Assembly (NCBI GenBank): GCA_015491905.1
Contig: WGGC01000085.1
Span: forward strand, 1 to 41,838
Source: Bacteroidales bacterium
Lineage (GTDB): Bacteria > Bacteroidota > Bacteroidia > Bacteroidales > F082
Direction: 5' to 3'
Length of the DNA stretch: 41,838 nt
Position numbers and translations under genes: made by a program. The first letter of the stretch is position 1, and each line of letters starts with the position of its first letter. Below the pieces are notes generated by a model that worked only from the letters and a program-made list of their open reading frames with translations, was not told the origin of the DNA and searched no databases. Below are positions 16,279 to 25,457 of this stretch, piece by piece.

Positions 16279-17928
16279 TTAAGCTGGTGTCTGTTGTTTT
16301 TTCGATTTCAGGATGAATTTATCATAAATCCAAAGTCCTGCTACGGCGATAATACCAATAATTGTAAAAACAATCCAAATTCGTGAAGGGTGGTATGTTT
16401 TCCAAAGCATCTCTGTCATTTGTGCATGTGTCATTCCGGTAAGCTGACAGAATTTGTCGATATAATCGTTTTGAGTGAAGCCTGTGACTTTGGATATGGC
16501 GGGAATATGAAGCCCCCGAGAGGCGGCATCGATTTGCAATAATGAAATTTTGTCGCTCATACTTTGATAAACTCTTCCGGAAAGAAATCCGGCAAGGAAA
16601 TTACCTATGGCAACAGGCAGGAAAGAGTAGCCCATGTAGAGTGCCACCTTTTCTTTAGGGGCAATAATGCCTATATATTCGGTAATTTTTGGCGAGGCTG
16701 ACATTTCACCTAATGAGAAAATGAATATCCCCAGAACCACATATCCTACACTGTGGGTTGCAAAAGCCAGACCTACACCAATAGCGGCTATAATGATACC
16801 CGTAATCATGGAATTTATGGGCTTTAGTTTCATAACAATGGACGAAACGATAAGCTGGAAGATAATGATAAATCCGGCATCGAAACTGACTACAATTTCG
16901 GGTTTTATTACTTTACTGCCATTGTCAGGGCCGAAAAACCAGGCTAAACCTGACCATATGGAATTAAAGAAATGATACAACGGTGCCGTGTCGACCCACT
17001 GTGCGATAAAGTTGGGCAGAGTATAGAAAATTTGATTGAACATAGTCCAAAAACCTACTATAAATGCCAAAAACAGAATAAAGTTGGAGTCCTTAAAAAT
17101 AGTTGTGATATTATTAAATATCTTTTTATTGTCGTTGCCAATGGGTAATCTGTTAATAAACTCTGCAAATTTAAAACTGGGACGTTGTTTAAATACAAAA
17201 AAGAATATGGACTCAAGAATATAAATACTTAAAAAAATTGTGAAAAAGAGTATGAATATGATTATTGATGATAACATAGTCCATAATATCATTGCAAAAT
17301 CATAGAAAATATTTTTTGATTCAATAGGTTTTTCGCGCGGTGGTTCTTTAAAGAAAATGAGTACCAGTACAAGGTTAAGTAAAATAGAAATCGTTGACAT
17401 AATAAATACATAATCCCAGGATACGACTCTCATTTTAGAGGCAACAATAGGGCCAAGAAAACCACCTATGTTTACCATCATGTAAAACATACCGAAACCT
17501 ATTGACCTGTTATCGTCATCGGTAGTTTTTGCCACGGTAGCTGAAACAATAGGCTTAAACATGGCGGCTCCCAATGCTACATATAAAAAGGAAAAGAAGA
17601 CAGCTCCATATGTAGTAAATCTTCCCATCATAAAATATCCCGAAGAAAGAACTAAATAAGCAAGGATTAATACTTTTTTATAACCAAAACGGTCGGCAAT
17701 AGCCCCTGTAACAATTGGCAACAGATAAAGAATTGCGGTAACAATTCCCATAATATCACCTTTTTGGGTCTGACTAAATCCCAATGCACCTGTATCGGTA
17801 GATTGTGTAAGATATAGTGCCAGTACCGAAAACAAGCCATACCATGCCCAACGTTCAAGGAGCTCCATACTGTTGGCAACCCAGAAAATTCTTGGAAATT
17901 TCTTAAAAGCTAATCCTATTTTTGACAT
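16279..17928 (-). CDS. POT-family proton-coupled peptide transporter
   Basis: A 549-residue major-facilitator-type transporter of the POT/PTR family, which imports di- and tripeptides with protons across the cytoplasmic membrane. The N-terminal half shows the expected order: ELLERWAWYG in the first span region, then a GAIADRFGYKK loop (MFS motif A) and the FKPIVSATVAK segment. About fourteen hydrophobic spans are predicted, with a polar insertion around residues 215-280. Its ATG overlaps the stop of the helix-hairpin-helix gene by one base. Together with the upstream symporter gene it suggests an operon for peptide and amino acid uptake. Confidence 0.9.
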   Translation of the reverse strand: MSKIGLAFKKFPRIFWVANSMELLERWAWYGLFSVLALYLTQSTDTGALGFSQTQKGDIMGIVTAILYLLPIVTGAIADRFGYKKVLILAYLVLSSGYFMMGRFTTYGAVFFSFLYVALGAAMFKPIVSATVAKTTDDDNRSIGFGMFYMMVNIGGFLGPIVASKMRVVSWDYVFIMSTISILLNLVLVLIFFKEPPREKPIESKNIFYDFAMILWTMLSSIIIFILFFTIFLSIYILESIFFFVFKQRPSFKFAEFINRLPIGNDNKKIFNNITTIFKDSNFILFLAFIVGFWTMFNQIFYTLPNFIAQWVDTAPLYHFFNSIWSGLAWFFGPDNGSKVIKPEIVVSFDAGFIIIFQLIVSSIVMKLKPINSMITGIIIAAIGVGLAFATHSVGYVVLGIFIFSLGEMSASPKITEYIGIIAPKEKVALYMGYSFLPVAIGNFLAGFLSGRVYQSMSDKISLLQIDAASRGLHIPAISKVTGFTQNDYIDKFCQLTGMTHAQMTEMLWKTYHPSRIWIVFTIIGIIAVAGLWIYDKFILKSKKQQTPA

Positions 17929-18848
17929 TACTTTATTTTTTTGAGAGGGCGAATATACAAATAATGCTGCATTTTGTTAAAAATGGTTTTTGAAATTCCT
18001 GGAATGGTTTTTAACTCCTTTAAACTGGTAAAACGTTTGTTTTTCTTCCTGTAGTTGATAATCAGTTTGGTAGTAGAGTAATTAAAGTAAGGGTGATGTA
18101 ATAATTGTTTAAAAGTTATTGTGTTTAATTCCAGTTTTTTTGTTTGTCCGGGTTTGCATTCAATAAGGGGAGAAATTTTTTTATATAATGATTTATGGAG
18201 TCCATACACTTCTTTTAACTGTTTTACAGAATAAAAATTTCCCAAAAGTTTTCTGAATTTAATTATGCGACCGGCAATTTTGGGGTATATTTTTAATTTT
18301 TTCACAAACTGTGCAGAATCTGCGGTATTTATATTTAATTTTTTTATTTGGTGGTATGTTATTGCTTGTTGTGGTTGTATTTTAATAAAAGGTTGTAATA
18401 TAATATATTCTGATTTCGACAGGGTATATATTTTTTTTAAATCGGCAGCCTTTTTAAACCGTCCGCCTTTTTTACGGTATTTTTCAATAGAATGAAATTG
18501 TTTTGAGGAAAGCCCAAGCCTTAAAGCCTGTTTTAGGGTAAGTGTATTAGGATCAAAAGGAAAAGGGTGAATTATCTGAACAGCCTGTTTGCCGGTAAGA
18601 GCCTTGTTATCTTGCAGCTGCGACAGGGTAATGGAATCGTTAAGGGCTTTTTGTTTAGAAATAAATGCCGCAATCTGATTATTAAGTTGCTGAGATTTGT
18701 TTGGCTTTTGAGGCCTGACAAAATAAGGCATTAGAAAATAAAAACCCATTACAATAATAAGGATGAGTATTAAAAAAATAATACCTCTTTGTTCGTTATG
18801 AGGCACTGAAAAGAAGTCCTTAAAAATGTTTTTTACAGGGTTTTTCAT
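17928..18848 (-). CDS. Membrane-anchored helix-hairpin-helix protein (ComEA-like)
   Basis: A 306-residue protein with one N-terminal membrane segment (about 22-45, IIFLILILIIVMGFYFL) and a large extracytoplasmic part carrying three helix-hairpin-helix modules: around residues 110-155, 165-225 (LNINTADSAQFVKKLKIYPK) and 235-300 (LNTITFKQLLHHPYF). Modules of this type bind DNA without sequence preference in the competence protein ComEA, and similar proteins are common but uncharacterised in Bacteroidota. It lies 23 nt after the MetS-like gene and overlaps the peptide transporter start by one base, an odd setting for a DNA-binding protein. DNA binding outside the membrane is an inference from fold and topology. 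Confidence 0.85.
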   Translation of the reverse strand: MKNPVKNIFKDFFSVPHNEQRGIIFLILILIIVMGFYFLMPYFVRPQKPNKSQQLNNQIAAFISKQKALNDSITLSQLQDNKALTGKQAVQIIHPFPFDPNTLTLKQALRLGLSSKQFHSIEKYRKKGGRFKKAADLKKIYTLSKSEYIILQPFIKIQPQQAITYHQIKKLNINTADSAQFVKKLKIYPKIAGRIIKFRKLLGNFYSVKQLKEVYGLHKSLYKKISPLIECKPGQTKKLELNTITFKQLLHHPYFNYSTTKLIINYRKKNKRFTSLKELKTIPGISKTIFNKMQHYLYIRPLKKIK

Positions 18849-18871
18849 TTGCTGGGGAAAAAGTTTAACCT

Positions 18872-19003
18872 TTAATCACCGGTATCATTTTTTGTTTTGC
18901 CTGATTCTGTTGGAGTTTTTAAAACTTTCCAAAGAAAATAAGCTGTTATCAGTGTTACACTTCCTTGTACTGATATCATTAATATTAATGCTGCACTACT
19001 CAT
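18872..19003 (-). CDS. MetS-like small subunit of an NSS transporter (43 aa)
   Basis: A 43-residue microprotein: ATG at 19003-19001, TAA at 18874-18872. Residues about 4-27 (AALILMISVQGSVTLITAYFLW) form one membrane span, followed by a polar Lys-rich tail. Its ATG overlaps the stop of the sodium symporter gene by 4 nt (ATGA), so translation is probably coupled. Small single-span subunits such as MetS accompany some NSS-family methionine/alanine importers (MetP in Corynebacterium), and the size, topology and position match that pattern. The characteristic WGG motif of many MetS proteins is not seen. A role as a required transporter subunit is inferred. Confidence 0.75.
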   Translation of the reverse strand: MSSAALILMISVQGSVTLITAYFLWKVLKTPTESGKTKNDTGD

Positions 19004-20679
19004 GATGCTATTTTTTTTGCTTTTAGTTTTCTTTTTTTTGCTGCTACGTGCACAAAATAACTTAGACCTAAAAATGTAGATAGTAATAATAACCTCGACA
19101 TATCTTTAAAGAACATTGCTGTAGGTGTACCGTTTTTAAAGTAAATAATTTTTTCTTTAAGGTGAAAAACCTGAGCAATAATACTATCGTTTGCCCATGG
19201 CCAGGTACCTTTTGAGAACAATTGATGAAATGCTGTTTGCCAGTCAGACATTTCTCCGTTTAATGGTTTTACCAACGCGGTAATAAAGATAGTTAAAATA
19301 AATATTGGAGTAACCCATTTAATAATAAATTTATAAATAACAGGTACATTAATATCAGCACCGCGTGTAATTTCCCGCCATCCTTTTTTAAGACCGAAGA
19401 CCCACGAAAATAATATAATCTCAGCAGTAGCGAATATCACCAGCGATACCGTTCCTGTCCAGTAATCATATTCATCAAAAACTCCATATTCAAAAAACAG
19501 AATTGTAGGCAGTGCCAATATCAGAATAATAAATCCTAAAACAATTGATGCTTTTTTTCTTCCCCATCCAAATTCATCTTCTACAAAACCCATAAACGGT
19601 GTTCCCATGGCAAGAGAAGAGGTGATTCCTGCAAAAAATAACAATCCAAACCATGCTACTCCTGAAATAGTTGCCAGAATGGCTCCCCATTGATTAAACA
19701 AATAGGGCATCGTTTTAAAAGCCATCATAAAACCTGCATTTTCTTTCACCCAGTCTAAACCCATATACCCTACAGCAATAGGTATAACTACAGAAGCTCC
19801 CAGTACAATCTCTACAAATTCATTCATCCAGCCTGCCGACATGGCATTGAGTGCCACATCGTTGTTTTTCTTGATATAGGCAGCATAGCAGTGTATTGTT
19901 CCCATTCCTACCGACAAGGTAAAAAATATCTGACCTGCCGCTGCCAACCAAACCTTTGGATTTGCAAGGCTTGTAAAATCAGGATTCCATAAAAAGTTAA
20001 GTCCCACATGCGAATTACATGTCGAGCAGCCGGAAATGCCTGTACTTCCCAATGTTACGGCGCGAATAGCCAGGAATATTCCAAATAAAATTAATAAAGG
20101 CATAGCTATTTTAGCTACTTTCTCAATACCCCCGCTAAGTCCTTTCGATAAAATATAAATATTAATACCAAGAGTTATCAGAAAAACAATAATAGCGACA
20201 ACAGGAAAGTTAATATCCAGTTGGTTATCCTTTAATCCACCATGAATTCCGGCGTAAGTATTAAAAGCTGCACTCACCTGTTGCCGGTCCATTCCATGAA
20301 AAGTCTGAAAAATTGACTGAAAAGTGTATGATAACGTCCACGATTCAATATATGTATAATAAGAAATTATCCCAAGATTAGTAAAAATGCCAAAAACACC
20401 AACATATTTCCATATTCGCGACTTCCCCATACTGTCCACAATAAAAGGTGTTGAATGGTTACCTCTTACGCCTCCATAACGCCCCATCGACCATTCTACC
20501 CATAAAAGTGGAATTCCCATTAACAAAAAAGAAACAAAATAAGGAATGATAAATGCGCCACCTCCATTTTGTACTGCCTGCACCGGAAACCGCAGGAAAT
20601 TACCAAGCCCTACTGCATTGCCTGCCATTGCCAGTACTAAACCAATACGTGAGCCCCAACCATCTGAAGTTTTTGCCAT
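19000..20679 (-). CDS. Sodium-dependent NSS-family amino acid symporter
   Basis: A 559-residue neurotransmitter:sodium symporter family protein (LeuT fold) that would import an amino acid with sodium. The N-terminus carries the family signature WGSRIGLVLAMAGNAVGLGN and FLRFP, the unwound first span that binds substrate and sodium, followed by NGGGAFIIPYF and the GNHSTPF segment. Around twelve spans are predicted, with an extended C-terminal region. It is first in a minus-strand operon with the 43-residue MetS-like protein, which points to methionine, alanine or another small neutral amino acid. A palindromic element (20778-20921) lies in its upstream region. Confidence 0.92.
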   Translation of the reverse strand: MAKTSDGWGSRIGLVLAMAGNAVGLGNFLRFPVQAVQNGGGAFIIPYFVSFLLMGIPLLWVEWSMGRYGGVRGNHSTPFIVDSMGKSRIWKYVGVFGIFTNLGIISYYTYIESWTLSYTFQSIFQTFHGMDRQQVSAAFNTYAGIHGGLKDNQLDINFPVVAIIVFLITLGINIYILSKGLSGGIEKVAKIAMPLLILFGIFLAIRAVTLGSTGISGCSTCNSHVGLNFLWNPDFTSLANPKVWLAAAGQIFFTLSVGMGTIHCYAAYIKKNNDVALNAMSAGWMNEFVEIVLGASVVIPIAVGYMGLDWVKENAGFMMAFKTMPYLFNQWGAILATISGVAWFGLLFFAGITSSLAMGTPFMGFVEDEFGWGRKKASIVLGFIILILALPTILFFEYGVFDEYDYWTGTVSLVIFATAEIILFSWVFGLKKGWREITRGADINVPVIYKFIIKWVTPIFILTIFITALVKPLNGEMSDWQTAFHQLFSKGTWPWANDSIIAQVFHLKEKIIYFKNGTPTAMFFKDMSRLLLLSTFLGLSYFVHVAAKKRKLKAKKIAS

Positions 20680-20777
20680 TTAAAAAGCTTTGAAATTTCA
20701 AATAAATTGCAATTATACTAAATTGAAATCTCAAATAACAAATTTTAACAAAAAAACTTTTTAAATATTTGATTGTT

Positions 20778-20921
20778 GGGCGGCTAAACCAGGCTGTCCA
20801 CTTTAGTGTATTTACAAAAGGTGTGTGTCGCAACTGCCTTCGGGGCGCTTCTCTGTCGCGCCCTCCGGCAGGCGTCACATCACCTTTTGTTGCATACAGC
20901 TGCCGTTACCATCCTTGCCGC
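20778..20921 (+). repeat. Palindromic element, copy B
   Basis: The arms ACAAAAGGTG (20814-20823) and CACCTTTTGT (20881-20890) are perfect complements, and the pairing continues imperfectly inward. The tip hairpin GGGCGC/GCGCCC encloses TTCTCTGTC (about 20843-20863). The left border GGGCGG...AGGCTGTCC and right border CTGCCGTTACCATCC resemble the borders of copy C (37074-37222), while the arm sequences are unrelated. It lies between divergent genes, so it is not simply a terminator. Confidence 0.75.
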
Positions 20922-20990
20922 AAATTTCGTTTTTCAACAAGCTTCTTCCCGGTAAAAAGATATAATTTAATTTTAAAAAAATATTCTTTG

Positions 20991-21020
20991 TTGCAGCCAG
21001 AAAAATAAATGTTAATTTCG
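20991..21020 (+). promoter_or_regulatory. Candidate porQ promoter
   Basis: TTG (20991-20993), 19 nt, then TAATTTCG (21013-21020), one mismatch from TAnnTTTG, ending 32 nt before the GTG start of porQ. Spacing fits the Bacteroidota -33/-7 arrangement. Confidence 0.45.
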
Positions 21021-21052
21021 GGCGTTATTTTACAAATCAGAACACAACGCCT

Positions 21053-22090
21053 GTGAAGCGAATAATAAACCTTATCTTTTTAATTCTTTTCCCGGTTTTA
21101 TTATGGGCGCAAAGTGCCGGCACCACGGCATTTCCATTTTTGTCGCAAACTATGAGCGCCCGTGTGGCTGCCCTTGGTGGAAATATGGCTGCTATTTATG
21201 ATAATGATATTACATTGGCTTATGCAAATCCATCACTTATCGACAGGCAAATGAGTAATCAAATTGCCTTTTCGTATGTTAACTACTTCTCAGGTATAAA
21301 TCTGGGCATGGCACAATATGCTCACAGTTTTTCAAGGTTTGGAAATTTTATTGCCTCTGTTCAGTTTATGGATTACGGGAAATTTGATTATGCTACCGTT
21401 AATGGTACCCGTACCGGTAAATTTGGAGCTTCCGATTATGTACTACGGCTGGGGTGGGGTAGAGTGCTTAACCCTAAACTGAGTATCGGAGCATCAGGAA
21501 GTATTATTTATTCATATTACGAAACTTATAAGTCTGCCGGAATTTCAGTAGATGTAGCCGGAACTTATAAAAATAGTTCCGGATGGGTGATATCTATTGT
21601 AGCTGCCAATATTGGAACTCAATTAAAGGGATATGTCCCCGGTCGTTTTGCTCCACTTCCTTTTAATCTGCAACTGGCAGTTACTAAACGGTTGCAACAT
21701 GCTCCTTTTCGTTTGATGTTACTTCTTAATCATTTGGAAAAAAGGAAAATCAGTTATTATAACACTTTTAATCCTCCCGGTGGTGTTGATCCTCTGACAG
21801 GAAAGCCTGTTGCAGTTGCTCCTTCAACGACATTTGTTGATGACTTAATGCGTCATGTAGTTTTGGGAGGTGAAATTTTGCTGGGGAAAAATATAGTTCT
21901 GCGTGCCGGTTATAATTACCGCCGCCGAAAAGAACTGTCCGTTAATCAACGAAAAGGGCTCGTAGGATTTAGTTATGGTTTTGGTATTAAAATATCAAAA
22001 TTCCAAATTAACTTTGCTCACAGTACCTATCATCTTGCCGGTGCTCCCAATTATTTCACCTTAATTACTTCACTCGATAAGTTTAGGTAA
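21053..22090 (+). CDS. porQ: PorQ-family type IX secretion system protein
   Basis: A 345-residue outer-membrane beta-barrel-type protein. It starts at GTG with a cleavable signal peptide (MKRIINLIFLILFPVLLWAQ). The mature N-terminus has the segment SARVAALGGNMAAIYDNDIT followed by YANPSLID, typical of the PorQ/PorV group. In Bacteroidota, PorQ-type proteins act with PorU, PorV and PorZ at the cell surface, where type IX cargo is processed and attached to A-LPS. The rest shows alternating hydrophobic strands ending in ITSLDKFR. recF follows 96 nt later. It is the only type IX component in the window. PorQ is preferred to PorV or a general PorV/PorQ-like protein, at moderate certainty. Confidence 0.82.
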   Translation: MKRIINLIFLILFPVLLWAQSAGTTAFPFLSQTMSARVAALGGNMAAIYDNDITLAYANPSLIDRQMSNQIAFSYVNYFSGINLGMAQYAHSFSRFGNFIASVQFMDYGKFDYATVNGTRTGKFGASDYVLRLGWGRVLNPKLSIGASGSIIYSYYETYKSAGISVDVAGTYKNSSGWVISIVAANIGTQLKGYVPGRFAPLPFNLQLAVTKRLQHAPFRLMLLLNHLEKRKISYYNTFNPPGGVDPLTGKPVAVAPSTTFVDDLMRHVVLGGEILLGKNIVLRAGYNYRRRKELSVNQRKGLVGFSYGFGIKISKFQINFAHSTYHLAGAPNYFTLITSLDKFR

Positions 22091-22186
22091 AACCGTTTGT
22101 ATTGTTAAAAGATGTTGTAATTTAGCTGATGATTACAGGAAGGCATCTGTTACTTATTTTTAAATTATATAGCATTACCGTGTTTT

Positions 22187-23305
22187 ATGTTTTTGTCGCA
22201 ACTTTCGTTTACTAATTTCAAAAATTATCCTGAAGAAGAACTGGCTTTCAGTGATAAAATAAATTGTTTTGTTGGAGATAATGGTGCCGGAAAAACCAAT
22301 ATTCTGGATGCCGTATATTATCTTTCATTTTGTAAAAGCTACTTCAATTCAGTAGACTCGCAAAATATACGCCATAAAACAGATTTTTTTGCCATTCATG
22401 GAGTATATCTAAATCGTAATCAGGAAACTGACATTGGAAAAGTAAGTTGTATTCAAAAACGTAATCATAAAAAACAATTTAAAATCAATAAGAAGGAATA
22501 CTCTCGCTTAGCTGACCATATAGGAAAAATACCACTTGTAATGGTTTCCCCTTACGACAGGGATTTAATAAATGAAGGTAGCGAGATACGCCGTAAATAT
22601 TTAGATGGTGTTATTTCTCAATTTGATAAGTTTTATCTAAATGATTTGTTGGAATATAATAAATCGTTGAAACAGCGTAATATTCTTCTTAAGCAATTTG
22701 CCGAAAAAGGCTTTGTGGATACGTTATCACTCTCGGTTTGGGATGATAAACTTGTTGACTTGGGAGAAAAACTTTTTGAAAAAAGGAAAGCTTTTATTGA
22801 AGATTTCAATCCCTTATTTAATGAATTTTATAAAATCCTTTCCGGCGACAATGAAAATGTTGAAATAAATTATATTTCAGCAATGACAGAAGGTAATTTT
22901 TCTGAAATATTGCAAAACTCTTTACAACGTGATTTGGCTTTGCGTTATACTACCAGAGGTGTTCATAAAGACGATTTACAGTTTTTAATGAATGGTTATC
23001 CTGTTAAAAAATTTGGTTCGCAAGGCCAACAAAAAACTTTTGTAGTAGCTGTGAAACTGGCACAGTTTGAATATATTAAAAAAAAGAAAGGTTTTAAACC
23101 TATTTTACTATTTGATGATATTTTTGATAAACTCGACGACAGGCGCGTTTCCCAGATTATAGATTTGGTTAGCAAAGAAGACTTTGGACAGGTGTTTATT
23201 ACCGATACCCATGCTCAGCGTATTGTTGATATTTTTAAAAAAATAAATATAGATCATAAAATATTTTTTGTGGAAAACGGTAAAGTAACTCCTTATGGCA
23301 TTTAA
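22187..23305 (+). CDS. recF: DNA replication/repair protein RecF
   Basis: A 372-residue SMC-like ATPase that helps load RecA at single-stranded gaps together with RecO and RecR. LSFTNFKNY at the N-terminus leads to Walker A GDNGAGKT (30-37); near the C-terminus are FGSQGQQKTFVVAVKLAQ (ABC signature region) and Walker B ILLFDDIFDKLDDRR. Length and motif order match RecF and not the larger SMC proteins. It overlaps the next gene by 11 nt. Confidence 0.96.
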   Translation: MFLSQLSFTNFKNYPEEELAFSDKINCFVGDNGAGKTNILDAVYYLSFCKSYFNSVDSQNIRHKTDFFAIHGVYLNRNQETDIGKVSCIQKRNHKKQFKINKKEYSRLADHIGKIPLVMVSPYDRDLINEGSEIRRKYLDGVISQFDKFYLNDLLEYNKSLKQRNILLKQFAEKGFVDTLSLSVWDDKLVDLGEKLFEKRKAFIEDFNPLFNEFYKILSGDNENVEINYISAMTEGNFSEILQNSLQRDLALRYTTRGVHKDDLQFLMNGYPVKKFGSQGQQKTFVVAVKLAQFEYIKKKKGFKPILLFDDIFDKLDDRRVSQIIDLVSKEDFGQVFITDTHAQRIVDIFKKINIDHKIFFVENGKVTPYGI

Positions 23306-23591
23306 AAGAGAAAACGAATATAGTATTAAAGAAGCCATAGAAGCTCTTTTGAAAGCCTATGGTATGGGTGATAAATTGAATGAGACTAAAATCATAGCTT
23401 CATGGGAAAGAGTGGCAGGGCCGATGATATCTGGACACACCAGATCTCTGAACATTAAAAACAAAATATTATTTGTTTCGTTGGATTCTGCCCCTTTAAG
23501 AAGTGAACTTATGATGGCACGTTCTAAACTTGTTGAAATGTTAAATAAAGAGGCGGGAATTAAAATTATTGATGATATTGTAATTAGATAA
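23295..23591 (+). CDS. DUF721 (DciA-like) protein
   Basis: A 98-residue protein of the DUF721 family. Its start lies inside the end of recF (11-nt overlap), an arrangement seen widely in Bacteroidota. The segment IIASWERVAGPMISGHTRSL followed by LFVSLDSAPLRSELM corresponds to the KH-like core of DciA, the ancestral loader of the DnaB replicative helicase. Some DUF721 proteins in this phylum have not been shown to load helicase, so the function is inferred from family and from the link to recF. Confidence 0.85.
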   Translation: MAFKRENEYSIKEAIEALLKAYGMGDKLNETKIIASWERVAGPMISGHTRSLNIKNKILFVSLDSAPLRSELMMARSKLVEMLNKEAGIKIIDDIVIR

Positions 23592-23618
23592 TACGTTTTA
23601 ATATGTATATATGCCAAT

Positions 23619-23652
23619 AAAAAAACCGGATGAATTTTCATCCGGTTTTTTT
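23619..23652. terminator. Bidirectional terminator between the DciA-like gene and rny
   Basis: CCGGATGA (23626-23633) pairs with TCATCCGG (23638-23645) around a 4-nt ATTT loop; seven As precede and seven Ts follow, so both strands see a stem followed by a T-run. It separates two converging transcription units. Confidence 0.9.
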
Positions 23653-23675
23653 ATTGAAAACTGTTGTCAAAAAAA

Positions 23676-25226
23676 TTATTTTGCATAATTAATAGAGCGT
23701 GTTTCTCTAATAACGGTAATTTTTATTTGTCCGGGATAGGTCATTTCCTCCTGAATTTTCCTTGACAAATCGTAAGAAATTGTATTCGCCTGCACATCCG
23801 AAACCTGTTCTGCAGCAACAATTACTCTTAATTCACGTCCGGCTTGAATAGCGTATGTTTTAACCACACCCGGATAAGTAATTGCCATTTCTTCAAGTTT
23901 TTTAAGGCGTTGAATATATGCTTCCACCACTTCTCTTCTGGCACCGGGCCTTGCTCCTGATATAGCATCACAAACCTGAACGATAGGGGCAATAAGTGTT
24001 TCCATTTCAATTTCATCATGATGGGCACCTATGGCATTGCATACATCAGGTTTTTCTTTGTACTTCTCTGCAAGTTTCATTCCCAGCAATGCATGTGGAA
24101 GCTCAGATTCATTTTCAGCAACCTTGCCAATGTCGTGTAACAAGCCTGAACGTTTTGCTTTTTTAGGATTTAGTCCCAGCTCAGCAGCCATAGTAGCACT
24201 AAGGTTAGCAACTTCTATTGAGTGAGCTAGTAGATTCTGGCCATAGGAAGAGCGATATTTCATTCGTCCTATATGCCTTACCAGCTCATGATGAAGGTTA
24301 TGTATCCCCAGGTCGATAATGGTACGTTTACCTGTTTCCATTATTTCCTGGTCTACCTCTTTAATAGTTTTACTTACTACTTCTTCAATACGTGCGGGAT
24401 GGATACGGCCATCGGTAACCAGTTTCTGCAGTGATAACCTGGCGACTTCTCTTCTTACCGGATCAAAACATGATAAAAGAATAGCATCAGGGCTGTCATC
24501 AATAATAATTTCTACACCTGTGAGTGATTCCAATGCTCTTATATTTCGTCCTTCGCGACCAATTATTCTACCTTTAATATCTTCACTGGCAATATTAAAT
24601 ACTGTGACTGTATTTTCTATGGCATGCTCAGCGGCAGTACGCTGAATGGTTTCAATAACAATTTTCTTTGCGGTTTTTTCTGCTGTTAATTTGGCATCTT
24701 CAATAATTTCCCTGCTCATAACCATAGCATCCATTTTAGCTTCGCCTTTCATGGATTCAATTAATTGTTCTTTAGCCTCTAATGCAGATAGTTTACTGAT
24801 ATTTTCCAACTGCCTTACCTGCTCACTATGCATTTTGTTGATTTCCGACTCTCTTTTCTCAATGATAGCCAGCTGGTTATTTAATTTCACCCTTTGCTTT
24901 TCTAACTCATTATTTTTTCTTTGAACTTCCTGAAGTTTTTGTGACAGGGTGGCTTCCTTTTGTCTTATTTTATTTTCCTGACGTTGAATATTTCTGTTTT
25001 TCTCATCAATTATCTTTTGATGTTCAGACTTTAGTTGCAAAAACTTTTCTTTTGCCTGCAACATTTTTTCCTTCTTCAGTACTTCTGCTTTTTCTTCAGC
25101 TTCTTCTAGAAGCACTTCACTTTTTTGTAAAAGTGCCTTTTTTAAAAATAGCTGTGTTACAACTACTCCCAGTATAAATGCTACTAAAACAGCTACACCG
25201 ATCCATATAATGTTAATCATAATCAA
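23676..25226 (-). CDS. rny: Ribonuclease Y
   Basis: A 516-residue membrane-anchored endoribonuclease that initiates mRNA decay. Order of parts: N-terminal membrane span (about 5-28), a long Lys/Glu/Gln-rich coiled coil (about 30-190), a KH RNA-binding domain containing [13 protein letters not shown] (about 220-280), and an HD metal-dependent nuclease domain with [11 protein letters not shown] and GLLHDIGKV (about 330-430). Length matches Bacillus Rny. It follows the 6S-like RNA and zapA on the same strand. Confidence 0.96.
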   Translation of the reverse strand: MIMINIIWIGVAVLVAFILGVVVTQLFLKKALLQKSEVLLEEAEEKAEVLKKEKMLQAKEKFLQLKSEHQKIIDEKNRNIQRQENKIRQKEATLSQKLQEVQRKNNELEKQRVKLNNQLAIIEKRESEINKMHSEQVRQLENISKLSALEAKEQLIESMKGEAKMDAMVMSREIIEDAKLTAEKTAKKIVIETIQRTAAEHAIENTVTVFNIASEDIKGRIIGREGRNIRALESLTGVEIIIDDSPDAILLSCFDPVRREVARLSLQKLVTDGRIHPARIEEVVSKTIKEVDQEIMETGKRTIIDLGIHNLHHELVRHIGRMKYRSSYGQNLLAHSIEVANLSATMAAELGLNPKKAKRSGLLHDIGKVAENESELPHALLGMKLAEKYKEKPDVCNAIGAHHDEIEMETLIAPIVQVCDAISGARPGARREVVEAYIQRLKKLEEMAITYPGVVKTYAIQAGRELRVIVAAEQVSDVQANTISYDLSRKIQEEMTYPGQIKITVIRETRSINYAK

Positions 25227-25250
25227 TTTTTTATGCTGGCGGCAGCAATG

Positions 25251-25438
25251 AAAAAACCCGCATAATCATGGAGATATAGTAAACTCCGGATTAACATGAA
25301 TAGGGAATCCGTGATTTTCGAACTTCCAGTGTCTGTCGTTAGACAAATTCCAGTGAGGTAAACAGGCCTGTTCTAGAACCAACTAAGTGTTTCCCTAAAG
25401 TTTGTAGTGTTGAGTTTACAAACTGTTGACTATGCGGG
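25251..25438 (-). ncRNA. ssrS: 6S RNA candidate
   Basis: The 231-nt non-coding gap between zapA and rny holds a roughly 188-nt structured transcript on the minus strand. CCCGCATA (25438-25431) pairs with TATGCGGG (25264-25257), forming a closing stem, and TTTTTT follows at once, so the 3' end is also an intrinsic terminator. Internal pairings include GTTTGTA with TACAAAC near the 5' side, and a 12-base palindrome AACAGGCCTGTT lies at 25361-25372. The size, the single long closed structure and the position between zapA and rny fit 6S RNA, which binds the housekeeping RNA polymerase holoenzyme. I could not run a covariance model. Confidence 0.65.
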
Positions 25439-25457
25439 TATATTTTTAAAGAACGAT

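Larger units (their letters stand above)
20680..21052. other. 373-nt divergent intergenic region
   Basis: This region separates the symporter gene (-) from porQ (+). It holds the palindromic element at 20778-20921 and a candidate porQ promoter at 20991-21020. Short ORFs that cross the element lack any coding features I can recognise. Confidence 0.6.

Noticed and set aside
20600-21008. Small ORFs on both strands upstream of porQ and the symporter
   Set aside because: They cross palindromic element B or the start of the symporter gene in other frames; no domain or start signal supports them.
24319-24924. Long ORFs antisense to rny
   Set aside because: They mirror the regular codon pattern of rny; the sense gene carries complete KH and HD domains.
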